Source of the DNA: Eubacteriales bacterium
GTDB taxonomy: Bacteria; Bacillota; Clostridia; Lachnospirales; Lachnospiraceae
NCBI GenBank assembly: GCA_030539395.1
Contig: JAUNSC010000004.1
Span: 60,465 to 124,464 of the forward strand
Direction of reading: 5' to 3'
DNA: 64,000 nucleotides
Shown here: piece by piece, positions 42,892 to 51,502 of the stretch
How the letters are laid out: every line of letters begins with the position of its first letter
Position numbering within the stretch: position 1 is the stretch's first letter
Made by a program: the position numbers and the translations under genes
Notes under the pieces: generated by a model
Seen by the model: the letters and a program-made list of their open reading frames with translations, nothing else
Told to the model about the DNA's origin: nothing
Databases searched by the model: none

Positions 42892-44562
42892 GTGGGTAGA
42901 GATACAATCAATGCACAGCTGTGCGCAAAAATGTTTCTGGCAGGAGCCAGCAATCTGGAAGCAAACAAGGAATGGATCAATGAACTGAATGTTTTCCCGG
43001 TTCCTGACGGAGATACCGGCACAAATATGACTCTCACTATTATGTCTGCAGCAAAGGAAGTTGCTTCTCTCGAAGAATTTGACATGGAGATACTGGCAAA
43101 AGCTATTTCGTCCGGTTCGCTGCGCGGTGCAAGAGGTAATTCTGGTGTTATCCTTTCTCAGCTTTTAAGAGGTTTTACCAAAGGAATCAAGGTAACAGAA
43201 GAAGTAGATACACTTACGATTGCAGATGCATTTCAAAAAGCTGTTGCAACAGCGTATAAAGCGGTTATGAAACCCAAAGAGGGTACCATCCTTACCGTTG
43301 CAAAAGGGTTTGCGGATAAAGCCACAGAGCTGGCTGCTGAAGGTGTGGAGATGGAAGAACTCCTGGGACAGGCACTCAGCTTTGCCGAAGAAGTGCTTGC
43401 AAAGACACCGGAGATGCTTCCTGTATTAAAGGAAGCAGGAGTTGTGGACTCCGGCGGACAGGGACTTATTCAGGTACTCAAAGGAGCCTATGATGCTTAT
43501 CTTGGAAAAGAAGTAAATTATAAGATTGTCAGTGGCGGGCCTGCCATTAATGTGACAAAAATATCTCCGGAGACTGAAGCTGAGATTAAATTCGGATATT
43601 GTACAGAATTTATTATTATGACAAATATGCCCATGTCTGAGGAGGAAGAGCTGAAATTTAAGGCATTTTTGGAGAGCATTGGTGATTCCATCGTGGTAGT
43701 TGCTGATGAGGAAATCGTGAAGGTTCATGTCCATACAAATGAGCCGGGTGTTGCCATTACCAAAGCTCTTACTTATGGTGCACTGACCCGGATGAAGATT
43801 GATAATATGCGTGAAGAGCATCAGGAAAAACTGATCAAAGATGCGTCCAAAATAGCAGCACAGCAGGCAGCTGAAAAGGCAGAAAAAGAGAAAATGCCTC
43901 ATAAAGAGGTGGGCTTTATTGCCGTTTCCATTGGAGAGGGAATTGGAGAAATCTTCAAAGGACTTGGTGTTGATTATCTGATCGAAGGTGGTCAGACTAT
44001 GAACCCTAGTACAGAGGATATGCTCAATGCCATTGAAAAGGTAAATGCAGATACAATTTACATTCTGCCGAATAACAAAAATATTATACTTGCAGCAAAT
44101 CAGGCGCAGGCGCTTACAGAAGATAAACAGATTGTTGTTATCCCTACCAAGACTGTTCCGCAGGGAATTTCCGCAGTTATTAATTATGCACCGGATAAGA
44201 ACGCAGAGGAAAATAAAAAAATTATGACAGAGGGTCTGGAACTGATCAAAACAGGGCAGATTACCTATGCTGTGCGTGATACACATATTGACGATAAGGA
44301 AATCAGAGAAGGCAATATCATGGGAATCGGTGATCATTCCATTCTTGCTGTAGGTGAAGATATTGTTGAGACAACAAAAGAAACGATACGTCTTATGGTA
44401 GATGAGGATTCGGAGATCATCAGTATTTATTACGGAGAAGATACCAGCGAAGAAGATGCGCAGACATTGGGTGAACAGTTGGAGGAAGAATTCCCGGATT
44501 GTGAAGTGGAAGTATATCCGGGCGGACAGCCGATTTATTATTATGTGGTATCAGTTGAATAA
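42892..44562 (+). CDS. fakA: fatty acid kinase subunit A (DAK2-domain protein, YloV)
   Basis: ATP-dependent kinase that phosphorylates exogenous fatty acids held by a FakB/DegV protein. Near the N-terminus are NVFPVPDGDTGTNM (Mg/ATP Asp residues) and LRGARGNSGVILSQL of the DAK2 domain; a C-terminal region with VDYLIEGGQTMNPSTEDML and ILPNNKNI is the FakB-binding-type domain. The length of 556 residues is right. The start is a GTG at 42892, supported by AAGGAGG upstream. No degV/fakB gene is adjacent. recG comes next. Confidence 0.92.
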   Translation: MGRDTINAQLCAKMFLAGASNLEANKEWINELNVFPVPDGDTGTNMTLTIMSAAKEVASLEEFDMEILAKAISSGSLRGARGNSGVILSQLLRGFTKGIKVTEEVDTLTIADAFQKAVATAYKAVMKPKEGTILTVAKGFADKATELAAEGVEMEELLGQALSFAEEVLAKTPEMLPVLKEAGVVDSGGQGLIQVLKGAYDAYLGKEVNYKIVSGGPAINVTKISPETEAEIKFGYCTEFIIMTNMPMSEEEELKFKAFLESIGDSIVVVADEEIVKVHVHTNEPGVAITKALTYGALTRMKIDNMREEHQEKLIKDASKIAAQQAAEKAEKEKMPHKEVGFIAVSIGEGIGEIFKGLGVDYLIEGGQTMNPSTEDMLNAIEKVNADTIYILPNNKNIILAANQAQALTEDKQIVVIPTKTVPQGISAVINYAPDKNAEENKKIMTEGLELIKTGQITYAVRDTHIDDKEIREGNIMGIGDHSILAVGEDIVETTKETIRLMVDEDSEIISIYYGEDTSEEDAQTLGEQLEEEFPDCEVEVYPGGQPIYYYVVSVE

Positions 44563-44576
44563 CAGAGGTATAAACT

Positions 44577-46634
44577 ATGAATCGTGAAATGACCCTGGAT
44601 AACCTTAAGGGAATTGGGGAAAAAACGAGGATGGTATTTGAGAAAGCAGGCGTGCACAATATTGGCGACCTGCTTTCTTACTATCCAAGGACTTATCGTA
44701 AATTTAATGAGATTTCAGATACGGCGCATGCAATGGAAGGCGAAGAACTGGTGGTATACGGACGATTGGAAAGAGAATTGACACTTCAGTATATTAAACG
44801 GTTTCAGATTGTATCTTCTATTATATGTGACACAGTGGGAAGTATATATGTACGCTGGTTTAATATGCCTTACCTTAGGAACAGCCTGGAAAAAGGAGCG
44901 TATTATGTGTTTTGCGGAAAAGTTGTGAAAAAGGGAAACCGTCTGATTCTGGAACAGCCGGCTGTTTACAAATTTCAGCAATATGAAGAACTGCAAAAGC
45001 AGCTGCAGCCTGTTTATGTGCTGACGAAGGGATTAACGAACCAGATGATTACAAAGACGGTCCGTCAGGCCCTGGACAGAATGGATCTCAGCAAAGATTA
45101 TCTCAGTGAAGAAATCCGTAAAAGATTTCAGCTTGCGGAATATGATTATGCGATAGAACAGATACATTTTCCTAAAGATGAACATCATCTGATGTTGGCA
45201 AGAAAACGCCTGGTTTTTGATGAATTTTTTCTTTTTATACTTGCTTTGCGTCTTTTTAAAGAGCAAAGAGCAGCGGCAGAAAACCATTTTGAGATCAAAA
45301 GAATTCCTTTGACAGAACAGGTGATAGAAGGCCTGAATTATTCCCTTACCAATGCACAAAAAAGAGTATGGAACGAGATACAGGATGATATGACCGGAAG
45401 CAAAATTATGTCAAGACTCATCCAGGGAGATGTTGGATCAGGAAAAACCATACTGGCTTTTCTTGCAATGCTTCTGGCAGCCGGAAACGGTCTTCAGAGC
45501 AGTCTGATGGTTCCTACAGAGGTTCTTGCACGTCAGCATTTCGAGGCACTGGAAAAATTGCTTGAAGGACAAAAACTGCCGTTTAAAGCTGTACTGCTGA
45601 CGGGATCTATGACTGCAAAAGAAAAAAGAATCGCTTATGAAAAAATATCTTCAAAAGAAGTGGATATGATAATTGGGACACATGCTCTTATTCAGGAAAA
45701 AGTTGAGTATCACCGGCTTGGACTGGTAATTACAGATGAACAGCACCGATTTGGCGTAAAACAAAGAGAAGAATTGGGAAATAAAGGAGAAGAGCCGCAT
45801 ACACTTGTTATGAGTGCAACACCCATTCCACGGACACTTGCAGTAATTCTGTATGGAGATCTTGAAATTTCTGTTGTAGATGAACTTCCGGCAAACCGTC
45901 TTCCGATAAAGAACTGTGTTGTAAACACAACTTACCGCAAAAAAGCATATGATTTTATTGGAAACGAAATAAAAAACGGTCACCAGGCATATATTATCTG
46001 CCCTATGGTAGAAGAGAGTGAACAGATAGAAGCTGAAGATGTTCTTTCCTATACGGCTGAGATTCGAAAGATTTTTCCGGAAAAAATTTCTATCGAGTTT
46101 TTACACGGTAGAATGAAGGCAAAAGAAAAAAATGATATTATGGAGAGGTTCCTTCGGAATGAAATACAGATCCTGGTGTCCACAACTGTTGTAGAAGTTG
46201 GCGTAAATGTTCCAAATGCGACAGTAATGATGATTGAAAATGCGGAAAGATTCGGACTGGCTCAGCTTCACCAGCTGAGGGGGCGTGTAGGCAGAGGAAA
46301 TGCACAGTCCTATTGCATTATGGTGTCCGGGGCATCAAATAATAAACCGCCGAAAAGACTTGAAATATTAAACAAATCAAATGATGGATTTTATATTGCA
46401 AGTGAAGATTTAAAACTCCGGGGACCGGGAGATATTTTGGGCGTACGGCAAAGTGGTTTGATGGAATTTAAAATCGGAGACATTTTTACGGATGCATCTG
46501 TTCTTCAAAATGCATGTGATGCGGCAGCAGATGTCTTGCAAAATGACCCGGAATTATCACAGCCACAACATCTTGTTTTACATCAAAAACTGCAATACTA
46601 TATGTCAAATGAACTAAAAAAGCTGAATTTATAA
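44577..46634 (+). CDS. recG: ATP-dependent DNA helicase RecG
   Basis: Superfamily 2 helicase that remodels stalled forks. N-terminal wedge/OB region (GIGEKTRMVFEKAGVHNIGDL, YPRTYRKF), then helicase motifs: Walker A GDVGSGKT, VPTEVLARQH, DEQH box (ITDEQHRFGV), SATPIPRT, STTVVEVGVNVP and QLRGRVGRG. The length of 685 residues fits. It lies 14 bases after fakA, the usual yloV-recG proximity in Firmicutes. Confidence 0.96.
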   Translation: MNREMTLDNLKGIGEKTRMVFEKAGVHNIGDLLSYYPRTYRKFNEISDTAHAMEGEELVVYGRLERELTLQYIKRFQIVSSIICDTVGSIYVRWFNMPYLRNSLEKGAYYVFCGKVVKKGNRLILEQPAVYKFQQYEELQKQLQPVYVLTKGLTNQMITKTVRQALDRMDLSKDYLSEEIRKRFQLAEYDYAIEQIHFPKDEHHLMLARKRLVFDEFFLFILALRLFKEQRAAAENHFEIKRIPLTEQVIEGLNYSLTNAQKRVWNEIQDDMTGSKIMSRLIQGDVGSGKTILAFLAMLLAAGNGLQSSLMVPTEVLARQHFEALEKLLEGQKLPFKAVLLTGSMTAKEKRIAYEKISSKEVDMIIGTHALIQEKVEYHRLGLVITDEQHRFGVKQREELGNKGEEPHTLVMSATPIPRTLAVILYGDLEISVVDELPANRLPIKNCVVNTTYRKKAYDFIGNEIKNGHQAYIICPMVEESEQIEAEDVLSYTAEIRKIFPEKISIEFLHGRMKAKEKNDIMERFLRNEIQILVSTTVVEVGVNVPNATVMMIENAERFGLAQLHQLRGRVGRGNAQSYCIMVSGASNNKPPKRLEILNKSNDGFYIASEDLKLRGPGDILGVRQSGLMEFKIGDIFTDASVLQNACDAAADVLQNDPELSQPQHLVLHQKLQYYMSNELKKLNL

Positions 46635-46685
46635 TATGGAATTGCGAAATATTTCACAAACTTTTTGCAACAATATAAAAAGATA

Positions 46686-46714
46686 TTGCACTTTTGAAAA
46701 TATAGGTGTATATT
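46686..46714 (+). promoter_or_regulatory. promoter for the DUF6465 gene
   Basis: TTGCAC (46686-46691), 17-base spacer, TATATT (46709-46714), with a leader of about 65 bases containing nothing further that I recognise. Confidence 0.6.
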
Positions 46715-46787
46715 TTGAATGTCAAAACGTTATATAGCTTAGAACTGGCATTTCATATGAAAATATGAAAGAAGTGGAGGAGAAATT

Positions 46788-47129
46788 ATGGCAACAAAAA
46801 AAGCAGCAACAAAGGAAACTGTCGCAGCAGAAGTAAAGACAGAAAAGAAAGCTCCGGCGAAAACAACAGCTGCAAAGAAAACAACTGCAAAGACTGCTGT
46901 AACAAAAACGACTGTAAAGAAAACAGCTGTAAAAGAAACTGTATATGTTCAGTTTATGGGTAATGAAGTAAGTACAGATGAAATTATGAAAAAGGTAAAA
47001 GAAAACTGGACTAAAGTTCTGAAGAATAAAGTCGGGGACATGAAATCTGTTACACTGTATATAAAACCGGAAGAAGGAAAAGCTTACTTTGTTATCAATG
47101 ATGATGTTACAGGTTCAGTTGAACTGTAG
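46788..47129 (+). CDS. DUF6465-like protein with histone-like Lys/Ala/Thr-rich N-terminus
   Basis: A 113-residue protein in two parts. Residues 1-50 are a Lys/Ala/Thr repeat (TTAAKKTTAKTAVTKTT), like the basic tails of H1-type and HU-like proteins. Residues 51-113 (VYVQFMGNEVSTDEIMKKVK, VTLYIKPEEGKAYFVIND) form a small alpha/beta domain I associate with DUF6465. The tail suggests contact with nucleic acid or another polyanion, but no function is known. AGTGGAGGAG precedes the ATG; single gene with its own promoter and terminator. Confidence 0.8.
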   Translation: MATKKAATKETVAAEVKTEKKAPAKTTAAKKTTAKTAVTKTTVKKTAVKETVYVQFMGNEVSTDEIMKKVKENWTKVLKNKVGDMKSVTLYIKPEEGKAYFVINDDVTGSVEL

Positions 47130-47144
47130 GAAATGAAGGGAGAG

Positions 47145-47171
47145 GACAGCCTGAATACAGCTGTCTTTTTT
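47145..47171 (+). terminator. terminator after the DUF6465 gene
   Basis: GACAGC (47145-47150) pairs with GCTGTC (47160-47165), followed by a run of six or seven T. Confidence 0.75.
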
Positions 47172-47182
47172 CAATTAAGGGC

Positions 47183-47216
47183 AAAAAACAATCAGGCGGC
47201 ATAAATGCCGCCTGAT
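47183..47216 (-). terminator. terminator of the SASP gene
   Basis: ATCAGGCGGCA (47191-47201) pairs perfectly with TGCCGCCTGAT (47206-47216) around TAAA; on the minus strand the stem is followed by TG and six T (47183-47188). Confidence 0.85.
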
Positions 47217-47237
47217 CTGTCTTTTGTTCTGGGGATA

Positions 47238-47474
47238 TTACATCATTGTTCCACCCTGACTTGTTCCGCTCTGACCGGCCATCTGACGTTCCTGCTGTTC
47301 GATCATTTTCTTAACCATATAACCGCCAACAGAGCCGTTCTGTTTGGAAGTCAGGTTGCCGTTGTATCCGTCTGTAAGCGGCACACCCAGCTCACTTGCT
47401 ACTTCAAATTTGAAACGATCCATTGCACCTTTTGCTTCTGGTACTGCTGTAGTATTAGAAGATCTGCTTGACAT
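47238..47474 (-). CDS. alpha/beta-type small acid-soluble spore protein
   Basis: A 78-residue SASP that coats spore DNA. KGAMDRFKFEVASELGVPL includes the region cleaved by GPR protease at germination (FKFEVASELG), and GYNGNLTSKQNGSVGGYMVKKMIE is the second conserved DNA-binding part. A Gln/Gly-rich tail follows. The -10-like CATATACTA on the minus strand upstream could fit a forespore sigma factor, but no good -35 is seen. AAGGAGG precedes the ATG. Its presence shows that the organism, or a recent ancestor, makes spores. Confidence 0.93.
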   Translation of the reverse strand: MSSRSSNTTAVPEAKGAMDRFKFEVASELGVPLTDGYNGNLTSKQNGSVGGYMVKKMIEQQERQMAGQSGTSQGGTMM

Positions 47475-47524
47475 AAATTACGCCTCCTTATGGTTTCTTT
47501 TTCTTTTTTCTTTGGCTTTTTCAG

Positions 47525-47549
47525 TTGCAATCTTTATATCTGATTGCAA
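47525..47549. promoter_or_regulatory. perfect 8-bp inverted repeat in the SASP leader
   Basis: TTGCAATC (47525-47532) and GATTGCAA (47542-47549) flank TTTATATCT, between the likely SASP promoter and its start codon. Could be an operator or an RNA hairpin that protects the long-lived spore mRNA. Confidence 0.4.
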
Positions 47550-47609
47550 GTATAGTATATGATTTTTTTCGGGGAATAAACTGGCAGTTGTTTCTAAAAA
47601 ATAAATTAT

Positions 47610-47637
47610 TTGCTATTACTGGAAAATATGCTATAAT
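47610..47637 (+). promoter_or_regulatory. promoter for the methylglyoxal-synthase homologue
   Basis: TTGCTA (47610-47615), 16-base spacer, TATAAT (47632-47637). Confidence 0.65.
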
Positions 47638-47678
47638 GAAATATATTATGGGGATTTTTCGAAAGGAAGGCAGAAAAG

Positions 47679-48071
47679 ATGAATATTGGGGTAATAGCAC
47701 ATAACAGTAAAAAAAGTCTGATGGAAAATTTCTGTCTGGCGTATAAGAGAATTTTAAACCGTCATGAAATTTACGCAACCGGAATGACCGGACGCAGAAT
47801 CGAAGAGGTTACAAAATTAAAGGTCCATAAGTTTCTTCCGGGAAGTATGGGCGGAGACAGGCAGTTTACAGAAATGATTGAACGTAACTGTATGGATATG
47901 GTCATTTTCTTTTATAATCCGCTCGAAACAGATCCAAGACAGGCAGACATTGAACGAATTACCAGATGTTGTGATAAATACAATATTCCCATTGCGACCA
48001 ATATCGCAACCGCAGAATCCTTGATTCTCGGATTGGATCATGGTGACCTTGACTGGAGAAATATTGTGTAA
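47679..48071 (+). CDS. mgsA: methylglyoxal synthase homologue with altered active-site residues
   Basis: A 130-residue MGS-fold protein. Methylglyoxal synthase turns dihydroxyacetone phosphate into methylglyoxal and phosphate, a bypass under sugar-phosphate stress. The phosphate-binding ATGMTG (34-38) and GSMGGDRQ with the catalytic-base Asp D60 are present. Two positions differ from E. coli and B. subtilis MgsA: the DPL Asp is N80, and the active-site His of the PHxPD segment is R87; D90 is kept. Activity is therefore likely but unproven. GAAAGGAAGG precedes the ATG. The Na/Pi transporter follows after 26 bases. Confidence 0.85.
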   Translation: MNIGVIAHNSKKSLMENFCLAYKRILNRHEIYATGMTGRRIEEVTKLKVHKFLPGSMGGDRQFTEMIERNCMDMVIFFYNPLETDPRQADIERITRCCDKYNIPIATNIATAESLILGLDHGDLDWRNIV

Positions 48072-48097
48072 AAACAGGTTATACTGGAGGAAGAAAG

Positions 48098-49774
48098 ATG
48101 TCAATTAATGACGTGTCAAATTTATTTACATTTGTTGGCGGATTGGGAATGTTCCTGTATGGAATGCACAGCATGTCCGGCGGTATCCAGAAATCTGCCG
48201 GAAGCAAAATGCAGGATCTTCTGCGTATATTGACAAATAACCGTCTTGTGGCAGTCCTGGTCGGAGCAGCTCTTACAGCGATCATCCAAAGCAGCGGAGC
48301 TACAACTGTTATGGCAATTGGTTTTGTAAATGCCGGAATTATGACATTAAATCAGGCTGTGGGCATTATCATGGGGGCCAATATTGGTACCTGCATTACA
48401 GCATGGATCGTATCTCTGGGTCAGGTCGGTGAAAGCTTTAAAGCTCTTTCTCCTTCGCTCTATGCACCGCTTCTTCTGGGAACAGGTGTATTTATGATCA
48501 ATTTTTCTAAAAAGCCAAAGAAGCAGGTATATGGTGAGATCATGATGGGACTTGGGCTTTTGTTTATTGGTCTTGATTTTATGGGTGGTGCAGCAAAAAG
48601 CTATATGGATTCTCCAGTGATCGTAAATGCATTTCTGAAAGTAGGAGATCAGCCGCTGCTTGGTATCGGAATCGGTACGATCATAACAGCTATTATGCAG
48701 AGCTCATCGGCTTCGGTAGGTGTACTCCAGACACTGGCAGCCACGAGTGGTGCAGTTACTACAAGTGCAGCAATTTTTATCAGCCTGGGTTCTAATATCG
48801 GTTCATGTACACCGGCAATTATTTCCAGTTTTGGAACAAGCAGAGATGGAAAAAGAACGGCCTCACTGCACCTGATTTATAATATTATTGGAGCTATTGT
48901 GTTTGGTATTATCTGCACTGTGGTTTTTCATTTGCTGCCGGATCTTGGTCATAAAAGAATTGACAGCGTCGGAATTTCCATTTTTCATACCGGATTTAAA
49001 ATTATATGCACGATTATGCTGTTTCCCTTTGCAAACTGGCTGGTTAAACTCTCCGGTATATTTGTAAAGGAGACACCATCAGATGTCCATACGGAGAACG
49101 AAGAGACTGTCACTCTGCGTCATCTGGACAGACGTATTTTGAAATCTCCGGATTTTGCAGTTGACAATGCAATCAAAGAAGTGGTACATATGGGTGAGAT
49201 CACAGCAGAAAATCTTCATAATGCATGTAAGGTCGTTATGAACTATAACCGTGAGCTGCTGGATAAAGTGTTTGCAACAGAAAAGACCATCAATAAAATG
49301 GAGAAACTCATCACTGAGTATTTGGTGGAAATAGATAATCTCTCTTTAACACCTCAGCAGCATGATATCATTAAAAACCTTTTTTACTCTGTAAGCGATA
49401 TTGAACGTATCGGAGACCATGTGGAAAATATTGCTGAAATTATGGAAGATAAAGAGGATGGAGAGAAGATCAACTTCTCAGAAGAGGCATTGGGACAGCT
49501 TGCAGAAGTTATGGGACTTGTAAAAGATGGTTTTCGCTGTGCGATTAATGCCAGAGCAAATGTCAGTGTGGATGATGCAATGCTGGTAGGAAAATATGAA
49601 GAGCGGGTAGATGATCTGGAGGATGAGCTGAGAGATCAGCATATTGGAAGACTTTCCAAACAGCTGTGCAGCCCGACGAATGGTGTTGCTTTTCTGGACA
49701 TTCTCAGCAACCTGGAACGTATTTCGGACCATGCATATAATCTGGCCGGATATGTTATGAATGAACATGAATAA
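48098..49774 (+). CDS. Na+/phosphate cotransporter family protein with C-terminal PhoU-like domain
   Basis: A 558-residue inner-membrane protein of the NptA/YjbB type. The inverted-repeat transport core carries the paired signatures AIIQSSGATTVMAIGF and AIMQSSSASVGVLQTLA, each in a QSS motif, and FVGGLGMFLYGMHSMSGG at the N-terminus. The C-terminal 200 residues are helical and PhoU-like (IGDHVENIAEIMEDKE, ISDHAYNLAGYV). This architecture usually imports or exports phosphate with sodium; the direction cannot be read from sequence. GGAGGAAG precedes the start. Confidence 0.92.
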   Translation: MSINDVSNLFTFVGGLGMFLYGMHSMSGGIQKSAGSKMQDLLRILTNNRLVAVLVGAALTAIIQSSGATTVMAIGFVNAGIMTLNQAVGIIMGANIGTCITAWIVSLGQVGESFKALSPSLYAPLLLGTGVFMINFSKKPKKQVYGEIMMGLGLLFIGLDFMGGAAKSYMDSPVIVNAFLKVGDQPLLGIGIGTIITAIMQSSSASVGVLQTLAATSGAVTTSAAIFISLGSNIGSCTPAIISSFGTSRDGKRTASLHLIYNIIGAIVFGIICTVVFHLLPDLGHKRIDSVGISIFHTGFKIICTIMLFPFANWLVKLSGIFVKETPSDVHTENEETVTLRHLDRRILKSPDFAVDNAIKEVVHMGEITAENLHNACKVVMNYNRELLDKVFATEKTINKMEKLITEYLVEIDNLSLTPQQHDIIKNLFYSVSDIERIGDHVENIAEIMEDKEDGEKINFSEEALGQLAEVMGLVKDGFRCAINARANVSVDDAMLVGKYEERVDDLEDELRDQHIGRLSKQLCSPTNGVAFLDILSNLERISDHAYNLAGYVMNEHE

Positions 49775-49804
49775 AAGATTTCTAAATTAATAAGAAGGAG
49801 TATC

Positions 49805-50371
49805 ATGAGAGTCATTTCCGGAACGGCAAAGCATTTGCCACTGAAAACAGTAGAAGGTATGGGAACAAGACCCACTACTGATCGTATAAAAGAGACCCTT
49901 TTTAATATGATACAGAATGACATATATGGATGCAGGTTCCTGGATCTCTTTTCAGGAAGCGGTGCAATAGGAATTGAAGCCCTCAGCAGGGGAGCAAAAA
50001 AAGCAATCTTTGTTGAAAAGAACAGAAAGGCCCTTGCCTGTATTCGTGATAATCTTGCCTTTACCCGTCTGGAACAAAAAGCGGAAGTAATAGCGGCAGA
50101 TGTATTTCAGGCTTTCACTGGTTTAAAAGAGAAGGAAGCTTTTGATATTATCTTTATGGATCCGCCGTATAATCAGGAAATCGAAAAGAAAGTACTGGAA
50201 ATACTGGCAAAATCTGATATTGCTGATGACAGTACGCTTATTATTGCAGAAGCATCTCTTGAAACAGACTTTGACTATCTTGATGCCCTCGGATTTGAAC
50301 TTATAAAATATAAAAAATATAAGACAAATGCGCATATTTTTATAAAAAAGAAAGTGGGGACTGTACTGTGA
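49805..50371 (+). CDS. rsmD: 16S rRNA (guanine(966)-N(2))-methyltransferase
   Basis: A 188-residue SAM-dependent methyltransferase. [13 protein letters not shown], the SAM motif [19 protein letters not shown] and the catalytic MDPPYN are the RsmD hallmarks. AAGAAGGAG precedes the ATG. Its stop codon overlaps the coaD GTG start, as in Bacillus ylbH-coaD. Confidence 0.95.
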   Translation: MRVISGTAKHLPLKTVEGMGTRPTTDRIKETLFNMIQNDIYGCRFLDLFSGSGAIGIEALSRGAKKAIFVEKNRKALACIRDNLAFTRLEQKAEVIAADVFQAFTGLKEKEAFDIIFMDPPYNQEIEKKVLEILAKSDIADDSTLIIAEASLETDFDYLDALGFELIKYKKYKTNAHIFIKKKVGTVL

Positions 50372-50862
50372 AAAGAGCAGTTTATCCTGGAAGTTTTGAC
50401 CCGGTTACCTTTGGTCATATTGATATTATCAGACGTTCTGCAGATCTTGTGGATGAATTGGTGGTAGGTGTTTTGCAGAATAATAATAAAAATCCATTGT
50501 TTTCTGTACAAGAACGTGTTAATATACTACTAGATGTGACAAAAGATATGAAAAATGTCCGGGTGGAAGCTTTTAGCGGACTATCAATTGATTTTGTTAA
50601 AAAATGTGATGCACAGTTTCTTGTGAGAGGTCTTCGTGCAATTACAGATTTTGACTACGAACTCCAGATGGCACAGACAAATCGTATCATGTCGAGAGAT
50701 ATTGATACCATTTTTTTGACAACAAGCCTGGAATATGCATATCTCAGTTCATCGACAGTTAAGGAAGTTGCATATTACGGCGGGGATATTTCAAAATTTG
50801 TACCGAAAGAAGTAGTCCGGGCAATTTCACAAAAATTAAATATACAAAAGAAAAGTGATTGA
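50368..50862 (+). CDS. coaD: phosphopantetheine adenylyltransferase
   Basis: Penultimate coenzyme A step: 4'-phosphopantetheine plus ATP to dephospho-CoA. The nucleotidyltransferase motif [15 protein letters not shown] near residue 5, [17 protein letters not shown] and the ISSSTVKE-like SSSTVKEVA loop are present. The length of 164 residues is normal. The start is GTG in a GTGA overlap with rsmD, with AGAAAGTGGG upstream. Confidence 0.96.
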   Translation: MKRAVYPGSFDPVTFGHIDIIRRSADLVDELVVGVLQNNNKNPLFSVQERVNILLDVTKDMKNVRVEAFSGLSIDFVKKCDAQFLVRGLRAITDFDYELQMAQTNRIMSRDIDTIFLTTSLEYAYLSSSTVKEVAYYGGDISKFVPKEVVRAISQKLNIQKKSD

Positions 50863-50892
50863 AAATATAATTAATTAATAAGGAGAGGAAAA

Positions 50893-51501
50893 ATGAGCAG
50901 CAGAATTGAACAAATTATTGAAGAAATCGAAGAATACGTTGACAGTTGCAAATTTCAGCCGTTGTCATCTACTAAGATTGTTGTAAACAAGGAAGAACTT
51001 GAAGAGCTTTTAAGAGAACTTCGTATGAAGACACCTGATGAAATTAAACGTTACCAGAAAATTATCAGCAATAAAGACGCAATTCTTGCAGATGCACAGA
51101 CAAAGGCAGATGCCATGCTTGCTGACGCACAGGAAAGACAGCAGCAGATGGTAGAAGAAAATCAGATCATGCAGGAAGCTGTGAATCAGGCAAATGCACT
51201 TATTGAACAGACTCAGAAGCAGGCACAGGACATTCTTGACAGTGCAACACAGGATGCCAATAATATTCGCATGAGCGCGATCAGCTATACAGATGATATG
51301 CTGGCAAATCTGGAACAGATTATGAGCCATGCGGCAGATACGGTTGGAGCAAAGTATAATACATTTGTAAATTCTCTTCAGTCTTGTCTTGATATTGTAC
51401 AGAAGAATCGTCAGGAGCTTTCACCGCAGACATCAATATCCTCAAATTATGCAGCGGCAGCGCTTGATGAAGAGGATGAGGATGGACTTGAAGAAGAGTA
51501 A
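50893..51501 (+). CDS. coiled-coil protein of the V-ATPase-subunit-H/DivIVA-like type
   Basis: The 202-residue protein is dominated by a long Gln/Ala/Glu-rich coiled coil (about residues 50-130, e.g. DAQTKADAMLADAQERQQQM and QTQKQAQDILDSATQDA) between a short N-terminal helical part (IEQIIEEIEEYVDSCKFQ) and an acidic C-terminus (DEEDEDGLEEE). Such proteins are often labelled ATPase subunit H on the coil alone; no ATPase cluster is present here. The N-terminus resembles DivIVA-type polar or division proteins, which is only a suggestion. AAGGAGAGG precedes the start. It abuts the convergent ylbJ-like gene with one base between the stop codons. Confidence 0.75.
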   Translation: MSSRIEQIIEEIEEYVDSCKFQPLSSTKIVVNKEELEELLRELRMKTPDEIKRYQKIISNKDAILADAQTKADAMLADAQERQQQMVEENQIMQEAVNQANALIEQTQKQAQDILDSATQDANNIRMSAISYTDDMLANLEQIMSHAADTVGAKYNTFVNSLQSCLDIVQKNRQELSPQTSISSNYAAAALDEEDEDGLEEE

Positions 51502-51502
51502 G

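Noticed and set aside
43426-44337. 303-codon minus-strand frame opposite fakA
   Set aside because: Long only because of codon bias in the sense gene; its translation is Cys/Phe/Ile/His-rich and unlike any family.
47205-47471. 88-codon plus-strand frame opposite the SASP gene
   Set aside because: The minus-strand frame is a textbook alpha/beta SASP with a ribosome-binding site and terminator.
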